From contig CAKSUD010000004.1 in NCBI GenBank assembly GCA_934500865.1, forward strand, positions 1 through 48,955: a DNA stretch of 48,955 nt, written 5' to 3'. The notes beneath the pieces are model-generated. The model had not been told where the DNA came from. It did not search any database and was given only the letters and a program-made list of their open reading frames with translations. The stretch is from an uncultured Clostridia bacterium. GTDB lineage: Bacteria > Bacillota > Clostridia > TANB77 > RGIG9151. A program made the translations under genes and the position numbers. This document shows, piece after piece, positions 40,396-48,955 of the stretch. The first letter of the stretch is position 1. Each line of letters begins with the position of its first letter.

Positions 40396-40917
40396 ATGAA
40401 TAAAGGTGTTAAGGTATTAGTAGTTCTTGCAATAATTATCGGAGTAGTAGCTATCTGTATTGGTGGAAGTAATTTGGTAAAAGGTAATGGGATTTCTAAA
40501 ATTGATAATGTAGCTATGGAGGTTATGAAAGGCGAAGTGAAAGATAGTGTAGAAGCTTCTATTGGAGAAGATATTGGCGGTAGTACAGTTAAAGAATTTT
40601 TGACGTTTTTCTCGGAGGAAGGAATAGATGCACTTGCTGCTACTGTTGAAGTAAGAAAAGACATGGTAGAAATTATTTTTGCAAGTGACTTTTTAGATAA
40701 CCAAATATTTATCTTTGATGATGCTGGAAATCTTATGCTATACAAAGCTGTTTCTAACGGAGTTGGTGGAGAAGCAAGATATTATTTTAAGAACGGTAAA
40801 AATATAGCTGTGCAGTTTGATTATGCTGAGGAAGCTGCTAACGAGAACGCTAAGGCTGAAGATACTAATGAAATATTAGAAAGAAGTAAGCTAGTATATG
40901 AGACATATCTAAAGTAA
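40396..40917 (+). CDS. Membrane-anchored protein of unknown function
   Basis: A 173-residue protein with one N-terminal membrane helix (about 7-24) and an extracellular alpha/beta-looking domain: KEFLTFFSEEGIDALAATVE, KDMVEIIFASDFLDNQIFIF and GEARYYFKNGKNIAVQFDY. The tail (about 145-165) is acidic and Ala/Glu rich. I do not recognise the family. GGGGGG-containing SD upstream supports the ATG at 40396. It has its own promoter and follows a strong terminator, so it is separate from the T4SS operon; the acyltransferase-like gene follows after 24 bases. Confidence 0.75.
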   Translation: MNKGVKVLVVLAIIIGVVAICIGGSNLVKGNGISKIDNVAMEVMKGEVKDSVEASIGEDIGGSTVKEFLTFFSEEGIDALAATVEVRKDMVEIIFASDFLDNQIFIFDDAGNLMLYKAVSNGVGGEARYYFKNGKNIAVQFDYAEEAANENAKAEDTNEILERSKLVYETYLK

Positions 40918-40941
40918 AAATAAATTTGAAAGGTAATGCGT

Positions 40942-42192
40942 ATGGAAAAACATTGGGATAGGTTAGATAATGTAGCCAAGATATTTCCGGCTTCTACGAA
41001 TTCACGCGATACAAAGGTTTTTAGGTTCGCCTGTGAATTATATGAAAATGTAGAGTGTGATGTTTTGCAAAAAGCATTGGACAATACTATTATTGGATTC
41101 CCTAATTTTTGTGTTGTTATGAAGAGAGGTGCTTTTTGGTACTATTTAGAAAGAAGTGAAATAAGACCTGTTGTACGTGAGGAATATAAAAGACCGTGTG
41201 GAAAAATATACGATAGAGATGTAAAGAAATTACTGTTTGAAGTTACGTATTTTAAGAAACGAATAAATTTAGAAGTGTATCATACATTAACTGACGGGAC
41301 CGGTGCGGTACAGTTTTTAAAAACATTGGTAGTAAACTATATTACATTAAAGCATAAAGAGGAATTTAAAAATGTTGTGCCCGAGATCGATTATGATGCC
41401 TCTATTTTTCAAAAGGGATCAGATAGTTTTCAAAAGTATTATGATAAGAATTCTAAAAAAAACAGTAAGTTAAAACATGCATATAAACTAAAAGGCGAAA
41501 AGATAGATAATAACTCGTTAAAAATTATAGAAGGAATAATTCCATTAGATAAGGCACTAGAAATAGCACATCAGTATAAATGCAGCTTAACGGCATTAAT
41601 CGGAGGAATATTTGTAAAGGCTGTTTATGATGAGATGGATTTTAAGGACAAGAGTAAATCTATTAATTTGGATGTGCCTGTAAATTTAAGAAAATACTTT
41701 GAATCAGCATCATCTAGGAACTTTTTTGCTGTTATGAATTTTGAATATAAAGGTATGAGTGAATTAAAAGAGTTTATTGATTATACCGGTTCGAAACTAA
41801 AAAAGGAATTAACCCAAGACGAACTTAAAAAGAGAATGAATGCATTAATTTCTGTTGAAAAAAACATAGGAATAAAGTTTGTTCCACTTTTTATAAAAAA
41901 CATAGTTCTTAATTTATCTGTAAAAATTGCAGAAATGGGCGAGACTATATCTTTTTCAAATGTTGGAGCTATAAGTATGCCTAAAGAAGTGGAAAGTTAC
42001 ATAAAGATGTTTGATATGATGGTAAGTACATCAGGTATGCAAGCTTGTATGTGCTCATATAAAAATAATTTGGTTTTGACATTTTCGTCTGTATTTAAGA
42101 ACACTGAAATTCAAAAAAGAGTTTTTAGGACTTTGTCCGAACTGGGCTTAGAAATTACCGTTGAGGCAAATGTTATTGATGAAGGGACGTGA
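40942..42192 (+). CDS. Alcohol-acetyltransferase / condensation-domain-like enzyme
   Basis: A 416-residue soluble protein of the CoA-dependent acyltransferase (condensation-like) fold. The motif YHTLTDGTGAVQFLKTLV at about residues 112-129 corresponds to HxxxDG of that fold; N-terminal WDRLDNVAKIFPAS and SINLDVPVNLRKYF resemble alcohol acetyltransferase relatives. The ATG at 40942 lies eight bases after AAAGG and is preferred to the one at 40936. The next gene, a zinc-ribbon membrane protein, begins five bases after its stop; the pair is probably one functional unit, perhaps acylating a lipid or glycan (inference). The acceptor is unknown. Confidence 0.78.
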   Translation: MEKHWDRLDNVAKIFPASTNSRDTKVFRFACELYENVECDVLQKALDNTIIGFPNFCVVMKRGAFWYYLERSEIRPVVREEYKRPCGKIYDRDVKKLLFEVTYFKKRINLEVYHTLTDGTGAVQFLKTLVVNYITLKHKEEFKNVVPEIDYDASIFQKGSDSFQKYYDKNSKKNSKLKHAYKLKGEKIDNNSLKIIEGIIPLDKALEIAHQYKCSLTALIGGIFVKAVYDEMDFKDKSKSINLDVPVNLRKYFESASSRNFFAVMNFEYKGMSELKEFIDYTGSKLKKELTQDELKKRMNALISVEKNIGIKFVPLFIKNIVLNLSVKIAEMGETISFSNVGAISMPKEVESYIKMFDMMVSTSGMQACMCSYKNNLVLTFSSVFKNTEIQKRVFRTLSELGLEITVEANVIDEGT

Positions 42193-42196
42193 AAAT

Positions 42197-42856
42197 GTGA
42201 GCTATTGTCCGAAATGCAAGGTAAGCATAAGAGGGGAGGCTGAATTGTGCCCATTATGCCAAAGTAAAACTGAAGGCGTAAGTGTAGATGAGGAGTGTAG
42301 TTTCCCTAAGATAAAGAATTACTATTCAAGTAAGTTTGCATATAAATTGGTTGGAGTCATTTCGATTTTTATTGTATTTGTGGCATTAATTATAAACGTT
42401 ATATTTAAAAATACAGGGTATTGGTCGGGGTATGTAATAGCCGGTATTGTGAGTTTATGGTTTATAACCCTTACATCAATAAAAAAGCGAGATAATGTTT
42501 TAAAAGCTGTGTACATAGGAACTGTAATTATAATTCTATTATCAATATTGTGGGATTTTGCTACAGGAATGAATAAATGGTCTTTTAATTTTGTAATTCC
42601 AATAATACTTACAATATCCACGATTAGTGTGTTTGTGCTTATAAGGTCATTAAAAATTCAACCGGAAGAATATAGTGTGTATTTGATAAATTTACTAGTG
42701 CTAAATCTTTTACTTATAGCATCTTTCTATTTTATTGCTGTAATAAAACTTCCAACAATAATTTGTTTTGGAATTAATTTGATTATCACATCAGTTTTAG
42801 CCATATTTGATGGTAAAAAAATAGCATATGATGTAAAGCGAAGAATGCATATTTAA
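42197..42856 (+). CDS. Zinc-ribbon membrane protein (DUF6320-like)
   Basis: A 219-residue protein with an N-terminal zinc ribbon, CPKCKVSIRGEAELCPLCQS, and six hydrophobic segments from about residue 50 to 205. It starts at a GTG at 42197 with GAAGGGA upstream, four bases after the stop of the acyltransferase-like gene. From memory, membrane proteins of this build (DUF6320) are repeatedly found beside alcohol-acetyltransferase-like genes, as here. Function unknown; a membrane partner for the enzyme is plausible. Confidence 0.7.
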   Translation: MSYCPKCKVSIRGEAELCPLCQSKTEGVSVDEECSFPKIKNYYSSKFAYKLVGVISIFIVFVALIINVIFKNTGYWSGYVIAGIVSLWFITLTSIKKRDNVLKAVYIGTVIIILLSILWDFATGMNKWSFNFVIPIILTISTISVFVLIRSLKIQPEEYSVYLINLLVLNLLLIASFYFIAVIKLPTIICFGINLIITSVLAIFDGKKIAYDVKRRMHI

Positions 42857-42875
42857 AAACATAGGAGGAATAGAA

Positions 42876-44015
42876 ATGGAAGTATACATAGGATTAGGAG
42901 TAATAACAATTTTACTCATTGTTGTAATTTTAGTTGCTATGAAAATGCTAGGGGATATGCTTATGAGTTCTCAAAGACAGGCAACAGAGATTCAAGACAG
43001 GCGTCTTGCTGAGTTAAATGAGCAAATCACTTTAAGAAATGATACATTACAAAAGACTGTAAATGATATGATGGTTCAAATAGATAAGCAATTATCATCT
43101 ATCCAAGAAAATAACAATAAAAAGCTTGATGAAATGAGAGCTACTGTTGATGAAAAGCTTCAAAAAACACTAGAGGATAAGATTTCACAGTCGTTTAAAC
43201 TTGTTAGCGAAAGACTAGAACAGGTCTATAAAGGGCTTGGTGAAATGCAGAATTTAGCGACAGGTGTTGGAGACTTGAAAAAAGTTTTGACTAATGTTAA
43301 ATCGCGTGGAATTTTAGGGGAAATTCAGCTTGGTGCTATTTTAGAGCAGATTTTATCTCCTGAGCAATATGAAACTAATGTGGCAGTAAGACCGAACTCT
43401 ACTAATGTTGTTGAATTTGCGGTTAAGCTACCCGGTGATGAAGATGGTATGGTGTATTTACCAATAGATTCAAAATTCCCTGGAGATGCATATGCTAATT
43501 TACTCGACGCATACGAATCAGGAAATCAAGATGAAATAGAAAATAGAGCAAAGGAACTTATAAAGGTTATAAAATCTTGTGCAAAAGATATTAAAGAAAA
43601 GTATTTAGAGCCACCTTACACAACAGACTTCGGTATAATGTTTTTACCATTTGAAGGATTATATGCCGAGATTGTAAGAAGAGGCTTGATCGAAGAATTA
43701 CAAGAAAAATACAAGATAGTTATTGCAGGCCCTACAACAATGGCGGCATTGCTTAACAGCTTACAAATGGGCTTTAAAACCTTAGCAATTCAAAAGAGAA
43801 CAAGTGAGGTTTGGAGAGTACTCGGAGCTGTTAAAACAGAATTTGACACCTTTGCATCAGTATTAAACGATACAAGAAAGCGCCTAGAACAAGCAAATGA
43901 TAGCTTAGATAAGTTGGTGGGAGTAAGAACAAGACAAATTCAAAGAAAATTAAACTCTGTTACAAGCTTAGCAGATACTGAGTCAAAAATGCTATTAGAC
44001 GACGGAGAAGAATAA
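42876..44015 (+). CDS. rmuC: RmuC-family DNA recombination protein
   Basis: A 379-residue member of the RmuC family, which limits recombination at inverted repeats and has a nuclease-like core. One N-terminal membrane helix (about 3-23), a long coiled coil (about 35-125), then the conserved core SRGILGEIQLGAILEQILSP, VEFAVKLPG, LPIDSKFPGDAYANLL, and PPYTTDFGIMFLPFEGLYAE with IAGPTTMAALLNSLQMGFKT. GGAGGAA precedes the ATG. It is followed by hairpins and the structured element upstream of ppdK. Confidence 0.93.
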   Translation: MEVYIGLGVITILLIVVILVAMKMLGDMLMSSQRQATEIQDRRLAELNEQITLRNDTLQKTVNDMMVQIDKQLSSIQENNNKKLDEMRATVDEKLQKTLEDKISQSFKLVSERLEQVYKGLGEMQNLATGVGDLKKVLTNVKSRGILGEIQLGAILEQILSPEQYETNVAVRPNSTNVVEFAVKLPGDEDGMVYLPIDSKFPGDAYANLLDAYESGNQDEIENRAKELIKVIKSCAKDIKEKYLEPPYTTDFGIMFLPFEGLYAEIVRRGLIEELQEKYKIVIAGPTTMAALLNSLQMGFKTLAIQKRTSEVWRVLGAVKTEFDTFASVLNDTRKRLEQANDSLDKLVGVRTRQIQRKLNSVTSLADTESKMLLDDGEE

Positions 44016-44020
44016 AAAAG

Positions 44021-44059
44021 GTGGACTAAAGTCCACGCTATGTTGACCTTCGGTCAACA
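44021..44059 (+). terminator. Double hairpin after rmuC
   Basis: Two perfect hairpins in a row: GTGGACT-AA-AGTCCAC (44021-44036) and TGTTGACC-TTC-GGTCAACA (44041-44059). The nearest T-run (44074-44079) is 14 bases further on, so this is an atypical terminator or an RNA-stabilising 3' structure. Confidence 0.5.
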
Positions 44060-44080
44060 ACATCAAGGAAATCTTTTTTG

Positions 44081-44206
44081 TTTTCTGGCGGTCGTTCGAG
44101 CTACTAATTAAAATTTTTGACGCTGATTCCATCAGCTAAATTTTAATTAGACCGGAGTTGCACTAAGTTAAGGTTTTAACTCATAGCTCGAACTTTCCTA
44201 GAAAAT
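44081..44206. other. Structured three-way-junction-like intergenic element
   Basis: Nested inverted repeats: outer GTTCGAGCTA / TAGCTCGAAC (44094-44103 with 44184-44193), extended by TTTTCT / AGAAAA; inside it TAATTAAAATTT / AAATTTTAATTA (44105-44116 with 44138-44149) capped by GCTGAT / ATCAGC; and AGTTAA / TTAACT (44166-44181). Together these can fold into a three-way junction. It lies between rmuC and the ppdK promoter. No known RNA family is recognised; it may be a small RNA, a mobile palindromic element or a 3'-end structure. Confidence 0.55.
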
Positions 44207-44234
44207 AAAAATCATATTTTTTCTATATAAAAAC

Positions 44235-44263
44235 TAGACTTTTAAATAACTTTGGTATATGAT
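44235..44263 (+). promoter_or_regulatory. Sigma-A-type promoter for ppdK
   Basis: TAGACT, 17 bases, TATGAT at 44258-44263; the predicted transcript begins near 44270, about 50 bases before the ATG. Confidence 0.55.
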
Positions 44264-44277
44264 AGGGGATGTAGAAG

Positions 44278-44295
44278 TGTCAGACTTGTCTGACA
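44278..44295. promoter_or_regulatory. Perfect 18-bp palindrome in the ppdK leader
   Basis: TGTCAGA-CTTG-TCTGACA lies just after the expected transcription start of ppdK. It could be an operator for a dimeric regulator or a 5' stabilising hairpin; its regulator is unknown. Confidence 0.5.
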
Positions 44296-44320
44296 AATTA
44301 GAATTTAGGAGGTAGTAATA

Positions 44321-46948
44321 ATGGCACACAAATACGTTTACTTATTTAGTGAAGGAAACGCCGACATGAGAAATCTTCTTGGAGGTAAGGGTGCGAATCT
44401 TGCTGAAATGACAAACTTAGGATTGCCAGTTCCACAAGGTTTCACAATTTCAACAGAAGCTTGTACACAATACTATGAAGACGGAAGAGAAATTAATCCG
44501 GAAATTAAAGCTGAAATAACACAATACATAGCTAAACTTGAAGAAATTACAGGAAAGAAATTTGGAGATAAGGAAAATCCACTTTTAGTATCTGTACGTT
44601 CAGGAGCTAGAGCATCAATGCCTGGAATGATGGATACAATCTTAAACTTAGGTTTAAATGAAACAGTTGTTAATACTTTAGCTGAAAAGTCTAACAACCC
44701 TCGTTGGGCTTGGGACTGCTACAGAAGATTCATTCAAATGTATTCTGATGTAGTTATGGAAGTAGGTAAGAAGTACTTTGAACAACTTATCGATAAAATG
44801 AAAGAGAAAAAAGGCGTTACACAAGACGTTGAATTAACAGCTGAAGACTTAAAGGAATTAGCTACCCAATTCAAAGCTGAATACAAAGAAAAAATCGGAA
44901 CTGATTTCCCTAGCGATCCAGTAGAACAATTATGGGGAGCTATTAAAGCCGTATTCAGATCTTGGGATAACCCTAGAGCAAACGTATACAGAAGAGATAA
45001 CGATATCCCTTATTCTTGGGGTACTGCTGTAAACGTTCAAATGATGGCATTCGGTAACATGGGAGACGATTGCGGTACTGGTGTTGCTTTCACAAGAGAC
45101 CCTGGTAACGGAAACAAAGGTCTATTTGGTGAATTTTTAACAAATGCACAAGGTGAAGACGTTGTTGCTGGTGTTCGTACACCTATGAAGATTACAGAAA
45201 TGGCTGAAAAGTTCCCAGAAGCTTTTGAACAATTCAAAGATGTTTGCCAAAAGCTAGAAAGCCACTACAGAGATATGCAAGATATGGAATTTACTGTTGA
45301 ACACGGTAAGTTATATATGTTACAAACTCGTAACGGTAAGAGAACAGCTCAAGCTGCGTTAAAGATTGCTTGTGACTTAGTTGACGAAGGAATGAGAACA
45401 GAAAAAGAAGCTGTTGCTATGATTGATCCTCGTAACTTAGATACATTATTACACCCTACATTTGATACTGCTGCTCTAAAGGCTGCTGTACCAGTAGGTA
45501 AAGCATTAGGAGCTTCTCCTGGAGCTGCTTGTGGTAAAGTTGTATTTACTGCAGAAGATGCAAAAGAATGGGCTGCTAGAAAAGAAAAGGTTGTGCTTGT
45601 AAGACTTGAAACATCTCCTGAAGATATCGAAGGAATGAAGGCTGCACAAGGTATCTTAACAGTTCGTGGTGGTAGAACATCTCACGCTGCCGTTGTTGCT
45701 CGTGGTATGGGTAAATGCTGTGTATCTGGATGTTCAGAAATCGTTATGGATGAAGAAAACAAGAAATTCACATTAGGTGGAAAGACTTATGTTGAAGGAG
45801 ATGTTATTTCATTAGACGGAACAACAGGTAACATTTATGATGGAGCTATTCCTACAGTTGACGCTACAGTAAGTGGTGACTTCGGAAGAATTATGGAATG
45901 GGCAGATAAATTCAGAAAATTAAAGGTTAGAACAAATGCAGATACTCCTAAGGATGCTGCAAAAGCTAGAGAATTAGGAGCAGAAGGTATCGGACTTTGC
46001 CGTACAGAGCATATGTTCTTCGAAGCTGATAGAATCGCTGCAATTCGTGAAATGATTTGCTCAGATACAGTTGAAGAAAGAGAAGCTGCTTTAGCTAAGT
46101 TAGAACCAATGCAACAAGGAGACTTTGAAAAATTATATGAAACAATGGGAGATTATGGAGTAACTATCCGTTACTTAGATCCACCTCTTCATGAATTCGT
46201 TCCAACAGAAGAAAAGGATATCGAATTATTAGCTAAGTCTCAAGGTAAGACAGTTGAACAAATCAAGGCTATTATTGCAAGCTTACACGAATTCAACCCA
46301 ATGATGGGTCACCGTGGATGCCGTCTTGCAGTTACATACCCTGAAATCGCTGTAATGCAAACAAGAGCCGTTATCAAGGCTGCAATTGCAGTATCTAAGA
46401 GAAAAGGCATTAAGATTGTTCCTGAAATCATGATTCCATTAGTTGGAGAAGTTAAGGAATTAAAATATGTTAAAGATATCGTTACAAAGACAGCTGACGA
46501 AGTTATCGCTGCTGCTGGAGTTGAAATGGAATACCATGTTGGTACTATGATTGAAATTCCAAGAGCTGCATTAACAGCTGACGAAATCGCTAAGGAAGCT
46601 GAATTCTTCTCATTTGGTACAAACGACTTAACACAAATGACATTCGGTTTCTCAAGAGACGATGCTGGTAAGTTCTTAGGAGCATACTATGACAAGAAGA
46701 TCTATGAGAACGACCCATTTGCAAAGGTTGACCAAGTTGGTGTAGGTAAATTAATGAAGATGGCTTGCGAACTAGGAAGACAAACAAGACCTGATATTAA
46801 GTTAGGAATCTGTGGAGAACACGGTGGAGATCCAAGCTCTGTTGAATTCTGCCACAAGTTAGGATTAACTTATGTATCTTGTTCACCATACAGAGTACCT
46901 ATCGCTAGACTTGCTGCTGCACAAGCTGCAATCGCTGACGAAAAGTAA
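44321..46948 (+). CDS. ppdK: Pyruvate, phosphate dikinase
   Basis: Interconverts pyruvate, ATP and phosphate with PEP, AMP and pyrophosphate; in anaerobic Firmicutes it serves glycolysis or gluconeogenesis. It is full length (875 residues). Marks are GGKGANLAEMTNLGLPVPQG, VSVRSGARASMPGMMDT, the phosphohistidine loop GGRTSHAAVVARGMGKCCVS, GIGLCRTEHMFF, and the PEP-domain end GICGEHGGDPSS with the catalytic Cys. Codon use is strongly biased (many C-ended Asn, Asp and Phe codons and CGT Arg) compared with every other gene here, which indicates very high expression rather than transfer. AGGAGG precedes the ATG. Confidence 0.98.
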   Translation: MAHKYVYLFSEGNADMRNLLGGKGANLAEMTNLGLPVPQGFTISTEACTQYYEDGREINPEIKAEITQYIAKLEEITGKKFGDKENPLLVSVRSGARASMPGMMDTILNLGLNETVVNTLAEKSNNPRWAWDCYRRFIQMYSDVVMEVGKKYFEQLIDKMKEKKGVTQDVELTAEDLKELATQFKAEYKEKIGTDFPSDPVEQLWGAIKAVFRSWDNPRANVYRRDNDIPYSWGTAVNVQMMAFGNMGDDCGTGVAFTRDPGNGNKGLFGEFLTNAQGEDVVAGVRTPMKITEMAEKFPEAFEQFKDVCQKLESHYRDMQDMEFTVEHGKLYMLQTRNGKRTAQAALKIACDLVDEGMRTEKEAVAMIDPRNLDTLLHPTFDTAALKAAVPVGKALGASPGAACGKVVFTAEDAKEWAARKEKVVLVRLETSPEDIEGMKAAQGILTVRGGRTSHAAVVARGMGKCCVSGCSEIVMDEENKKFTLGGKTYVEGDVISLDGTTGNIYDGAIPTVDATVSGDFGRIMEWADKFRKLKVRTNADTPKDAAKARELGAEGIGLCRTEHMFFEADRIAAIREMICSDTVEEREAALAKLEPMQQGDFEKLYETMGDYGVTIRYLDPPLHEFVPTEEKDIELLAKSQGKTVEQIKAIIASLHEFNPMMGHRGCRLAVTYPEIAVMQTRAVIKAAIAVSKRKGIKIVPEIMIPLVGEVKELKYVKDIVTKTADEVIAAAGVEMEYHVGTMIEIPRAALTADEIAKEAEFFSFGTNDLTQMTFGFSRDDAGKFLGAYYDKKIYENDPFAKVDQVGVGKLMKMACELGRQTRPDIKLGICGEHGGDPSSVEFCHKLGLTYVSCSPYRVPIARLAAAQAAIADEK

Positions 46949-46967
46949 TCTAAGAACTATATTTAGG

Positions 46968-47001
46968 AAAGCAACTATAATCTAGTTGCTTTTCTTTTTT
47001 T
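46968..47001 (+). terminator. Terminator after ppdK
   Basis: Perfect 10-bp stem AAAGCAACTA / TAGTTGCTTT with a 5-base loop, followed by a tract of T broken by one C. Confidence 0.9.
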
Positions 47002-47113
47002 GTAGAAAAAATACGAAAAAGTACATTGTTTCTCTGTTTAATAATATTATGACAATGGCGATAATAGGAATGTTGTATCAGCCCAAAATATTTAAATAGA
47101 TAGACATAATCTA

Positions 47114-47142
47114 TTGAAAATGGAAGGAATTTGTGATACAAT
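47114..47142 (+). promoter_or_regulatory. Sigma-A-type promoter for the SLH surface protein
   Basis: TTGAAA, 17 bases, extended -10 TGATACAAT (TACAAT at 47137-47142); about 36 bases of leader before the TTG start. The rest of 46949-47184 holds only the ppdK terminator and no gene. Confidence 0.72.
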
Positions 47143-47184
47143 TATAACGTTTGGTATGTAATTTTTAAAAGGAGTTGGTAAGCT

Positions 47185-48955
47185 TTGAAGAAATCAGGTA
47201 ATTTTAGAAAAATAGGAATTATGTTTGTACTTGTAATGCTATGTACAATGATTTTAAATCCTATGGCCAAAGCACAAGAATTTTCGGACTTAAGACCGGA
47301 TCATTGGTGCTACAACAAAATAATTGATTTTGAAGAAAGAGGATATGTAACAGGTTATGACGATGGAGAATTTAAACCAGACAGAACTATTACCAGAGCA
47401 GAATATGTTACTATCGTAAATAACTTCTTCGGATACGATGCTAGTACTGAAAATACAGCTAAGTTTTCAGATGTAAGTGAAGATGATTGGTTTGAACCAT
47501 ACGTATCAGAGGCAGTAAAGAGAGGATATATTTCAGGTTATCCTGATGGAACTTTTAGACCGTATGAACCAATTAGAAGACAAGAAGCAACAGTTATATT
47601 GTCTAAGATTTTAAATATTGCAGACGAGGACTACCCGGTAGACCATGAAGACGGATTGGCACAATATGATGATGGAGACGAAGTTGAAGATTGGGCATAT
47701 AAGGCAGTTCATAGTTATTCTGTATATAACTTTATTAATGGATATGAAGATAACACAATAAGACTTTTTAGAAATGTAACAAGAGCTGAAACAGTTCAAT
47801 TGTTAAACACAGTAGAAGAAAAAGTTATTATTGATAGGGATAATAAAACAAATGAAGTAAAAGACAGACCAAGTGGACATAAGAAAAGAGCAGCAACTCC
47901 TGTTATTACAGTAGTTGAAACTAATGATACAAATGCTTGGTATAATAAAGTAGAAGCTAGAAATGATGGGAAAGTAACTGTAAAAGTTACAACAACTACA
48001 ACTAATGCAACTATTACAGTTAAAGTTAATGGCGAAGTTATTCCTACGACCCCATTTGAAACAGAAGGAACAGGTGTAACATTTGACTTACCTGAAGGCG
48101 AGTATGAAATTGTTGCCACTGCAACAAGAAGTAAATATAAAACAAGTTACGAAGCAAAAAGTAACGTTGATGTAGATGTTACAGCACCTAAGGTTAGTGG
48201 TAAGGTTGGAGATATGGGTGTATCTCTATCTGCGACAGATAACTTAAGTGGTGTTGACGAAATTCAATATGCATGGTTTATAAAGGATGGAACAGGCTAT
48301 AAGAGAGTAAGTAACTGGGCTGAATTAAAAGACTATGTTGAATTACCAGCAAAAGCACAAAATTACTATATTGGTGTTAAAGGTAGCGATATAGCCGGAA
48401 ATAAAATTGATGGTGGACTTAAAGATAATGTTATCGACGATAATATTGTTACTGACGGAAAAACAGATGAACCTTATGAAATTGTAAATGAAGCAAAAGT
48501 GATAGGTGGAAAAGATGAAGAACAAAACCCTGAAGATGAACCATCAATTACTGAATTTGCAATAACTTATCACAAAAATGATGGAACAGATGTAAATTAT
48601 GTTCAAAAGTTAACAGCAGATGCAACAGTATTAAAGGGAGCAATCTTTAGTAGAGACCAATATAAACTTATTGGTTGGGCAGAAATTGCAACTGGAAATA
48701 AAGTCTATGATTTAGGCGAGACAGTTAATTTTACAGAAAAAAAGGATTTATATGCAGTATGGCAATTAAATGAACCAAGCGATAAGCCAATTGTAGTAGA
48801 AGTTAAGGTGTCAATTAAATTCGTTTCGGGCGAAAATGGTTCTTTAGACGGCGAATCTAATATCAATGTTGCATACGATACAGAATGGAGCACAATAACA
48901 GTGCCAACACCAAAAGCGGATACAGGATACTGCTTCGATAAATGGACACCGGAAT
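47185..48955 (+). CDS. Large SLH-domain surface protein, 3' end outside window
   Basis: Open for 590 codons to the right edge. A TTG start at 47185 after GGAG gives a signal peptide (IGIMFVLVMLCTMILNPMAKAQE), then three SLH domains (about 30-205: FSDLRPDHWCYNKIIDFEER, FSDVSEDDWFEPYVSEAVKR, VEDWAYKAVHSYSVYNFING) that bind secondary cell-wall polymer. Downstream come Ig-like modules (about 235-420, with APKVSGKVGDMGVSLSATDN), then InlB-type (Flg_new) beta repeats: ITEFAITYHKNDGTDVNYVQ with YKLIGWAE and DLYAVWQ, and a further one starting VSIKFVSGENGSL. It is probably an S-layer-associated adhesin; total length is unknown. Confidence 0.9.
   Translation, partial: MKKSGNFRKIGIMFVLVMLCTMILNPMAKAQEFSDLRPDHWCYNKIIDFEERGYVTGYDDGEFKPDRTITRAEYVTIVNNFFGYDASTENTAKFSDVSEDDWFEPYVSEAVKRGYISGYPDGTFRPYEPIRRQEATVILSKILNIADEDYPVDHEDGLAQYDDGDEVEDWAYKAVHSYSVYNFINGYEDNTIRLFRNVTRAETVQLLNTVEEKVIIDRDNKTNEVKDRPSGHKKRAATPVITVVETNDTNAWYNKVEARNDGKVTVKVTTTTTNATITVKVNGEVIPTTPFETEGTGVTFDLPEGEYEIVATATRSKYKTSYEAKSNVDVDVTAPKVSGKVGDMGVSLSATDNLSGVDEIQYAWFIKDGTGYKRVSNWAELKDYVELPAKAQNYYIGVKGSDIAGNKIDGGLKDNVIDDNIVTDGKTDEPYEIVNEAKVIGGKDEEQNPEDEPSITEFAITYHKNDGTDVNYVQKLTADATVLKGAIFSRDQYKLIGWAEIATGNKVYDLGETVNFTEKKDLYAVWQLNEPSDKPIVVEVKVSIKFVSGENGSLDGESNINVAYDTEWSTITVPTPKADTGYCFDKWTPE

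Noticed and set aside
44081..44206. Hammerhead ribozyme or known riboswitch
   Set aside because: The three-way junction lacks CTGATGA and GAAA core strings, and no other known riboswitch core is recognised.
1..48955. CRISPR arrays, tRNA or rRNA genes
   Set aside because: No regularly spaced direct repeats, cloverleaf with CCA-type ends or rRNA-like segments were seen on either strand.

Overview
The window is AT-rich chromosomal DNA from a spore-forming, low-GC Gram-positive bacterium, most probably a member of the Clostridia. The evidence is a complete spoIIAA-spoIIAB-sigF operon, the Firmicutes yaaR-holB-yaaT cluster, a Firmicutes-type 6S RNA, pyruvate phosphate dikinase, S-layer-homology (SLH) proteins, and strong Shine-Dalgarno sites with frequent TTG/GTG starts. 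I cannot name the genus.

Left part (1-16.9 kb) is mainly housekeeping: a prenyl diphosphate synthase (cut by the left edge), a YuiD-like membrane phosphatase, a CBS protein, a WG-repeat protein, the spoIIA operon, tmk, yaaR, holB, yaaT, a membrane TPR protein, thioredoxin, murG, an AI-2E-family permease, an orphan Trp-rich protein, recG, glgA and 6S RNA. Just after the 6S RNA lies a 105-bp non-coding element with 20-bp imperfect terminal inverted repeats.

Middle part (16.9-40.2 kb) is the unusual region. It combines (a) a signalling block: cyclic-nucleotide-binding PP2C phosphatase, anti-sigma-type HATPase kinase, secreted SLH/NHL-propeller protein, FecR protein and CHASE2 adenylate cyclase, with a STAS protein at the far end; (b) a kinase-like protein with PI3/4-kinase-type DRHxxN and DND motifs on its own transcription unit; (c) an ECF-like sigma factor; and (d) a type IV secretion (T4SS)-like machine: VirD4/TraG coupling ATPase, VirB2-like pilin, an Ig-like surface protein, three tandem VirB6/TrbL-like channel proteins (one with sugar-binding-like ectodomains), a VirB4 ATPase fused to a PrgI-like segment, a solute-binding lipoprotein and a CPBP protease. 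There is no relaxase, integrase or recognisable oriT, so it does not look like a conjugative element. Three promoters of identical layout, TGAGCT(A/T)-N15-CGTATATAT, precede the phosphatase operon, the kinase gene and the T4SS operon, and nothing else I could find in the window. The simplest model is one regulon driven by the locus sigma factor, in which cAMP from the cyclase feeds the phosphatase and a partner switch, and the machine exports a protein such as the kinase. The promoter pattern and gene content are seen directly; the regulatory and export roles are inference.

Right part (40.2-49 kb): an unknown membrane-anchored protein, an alcohol-acetyltransferase/condensation-like enzyme with a zinc-ribbon membrane partner, rmuC, a structured three-way-junction-like intergenic element, ppdK (highly biased codon use), and the first 590 codons of a large SLH surface protein that runs off the right edge.
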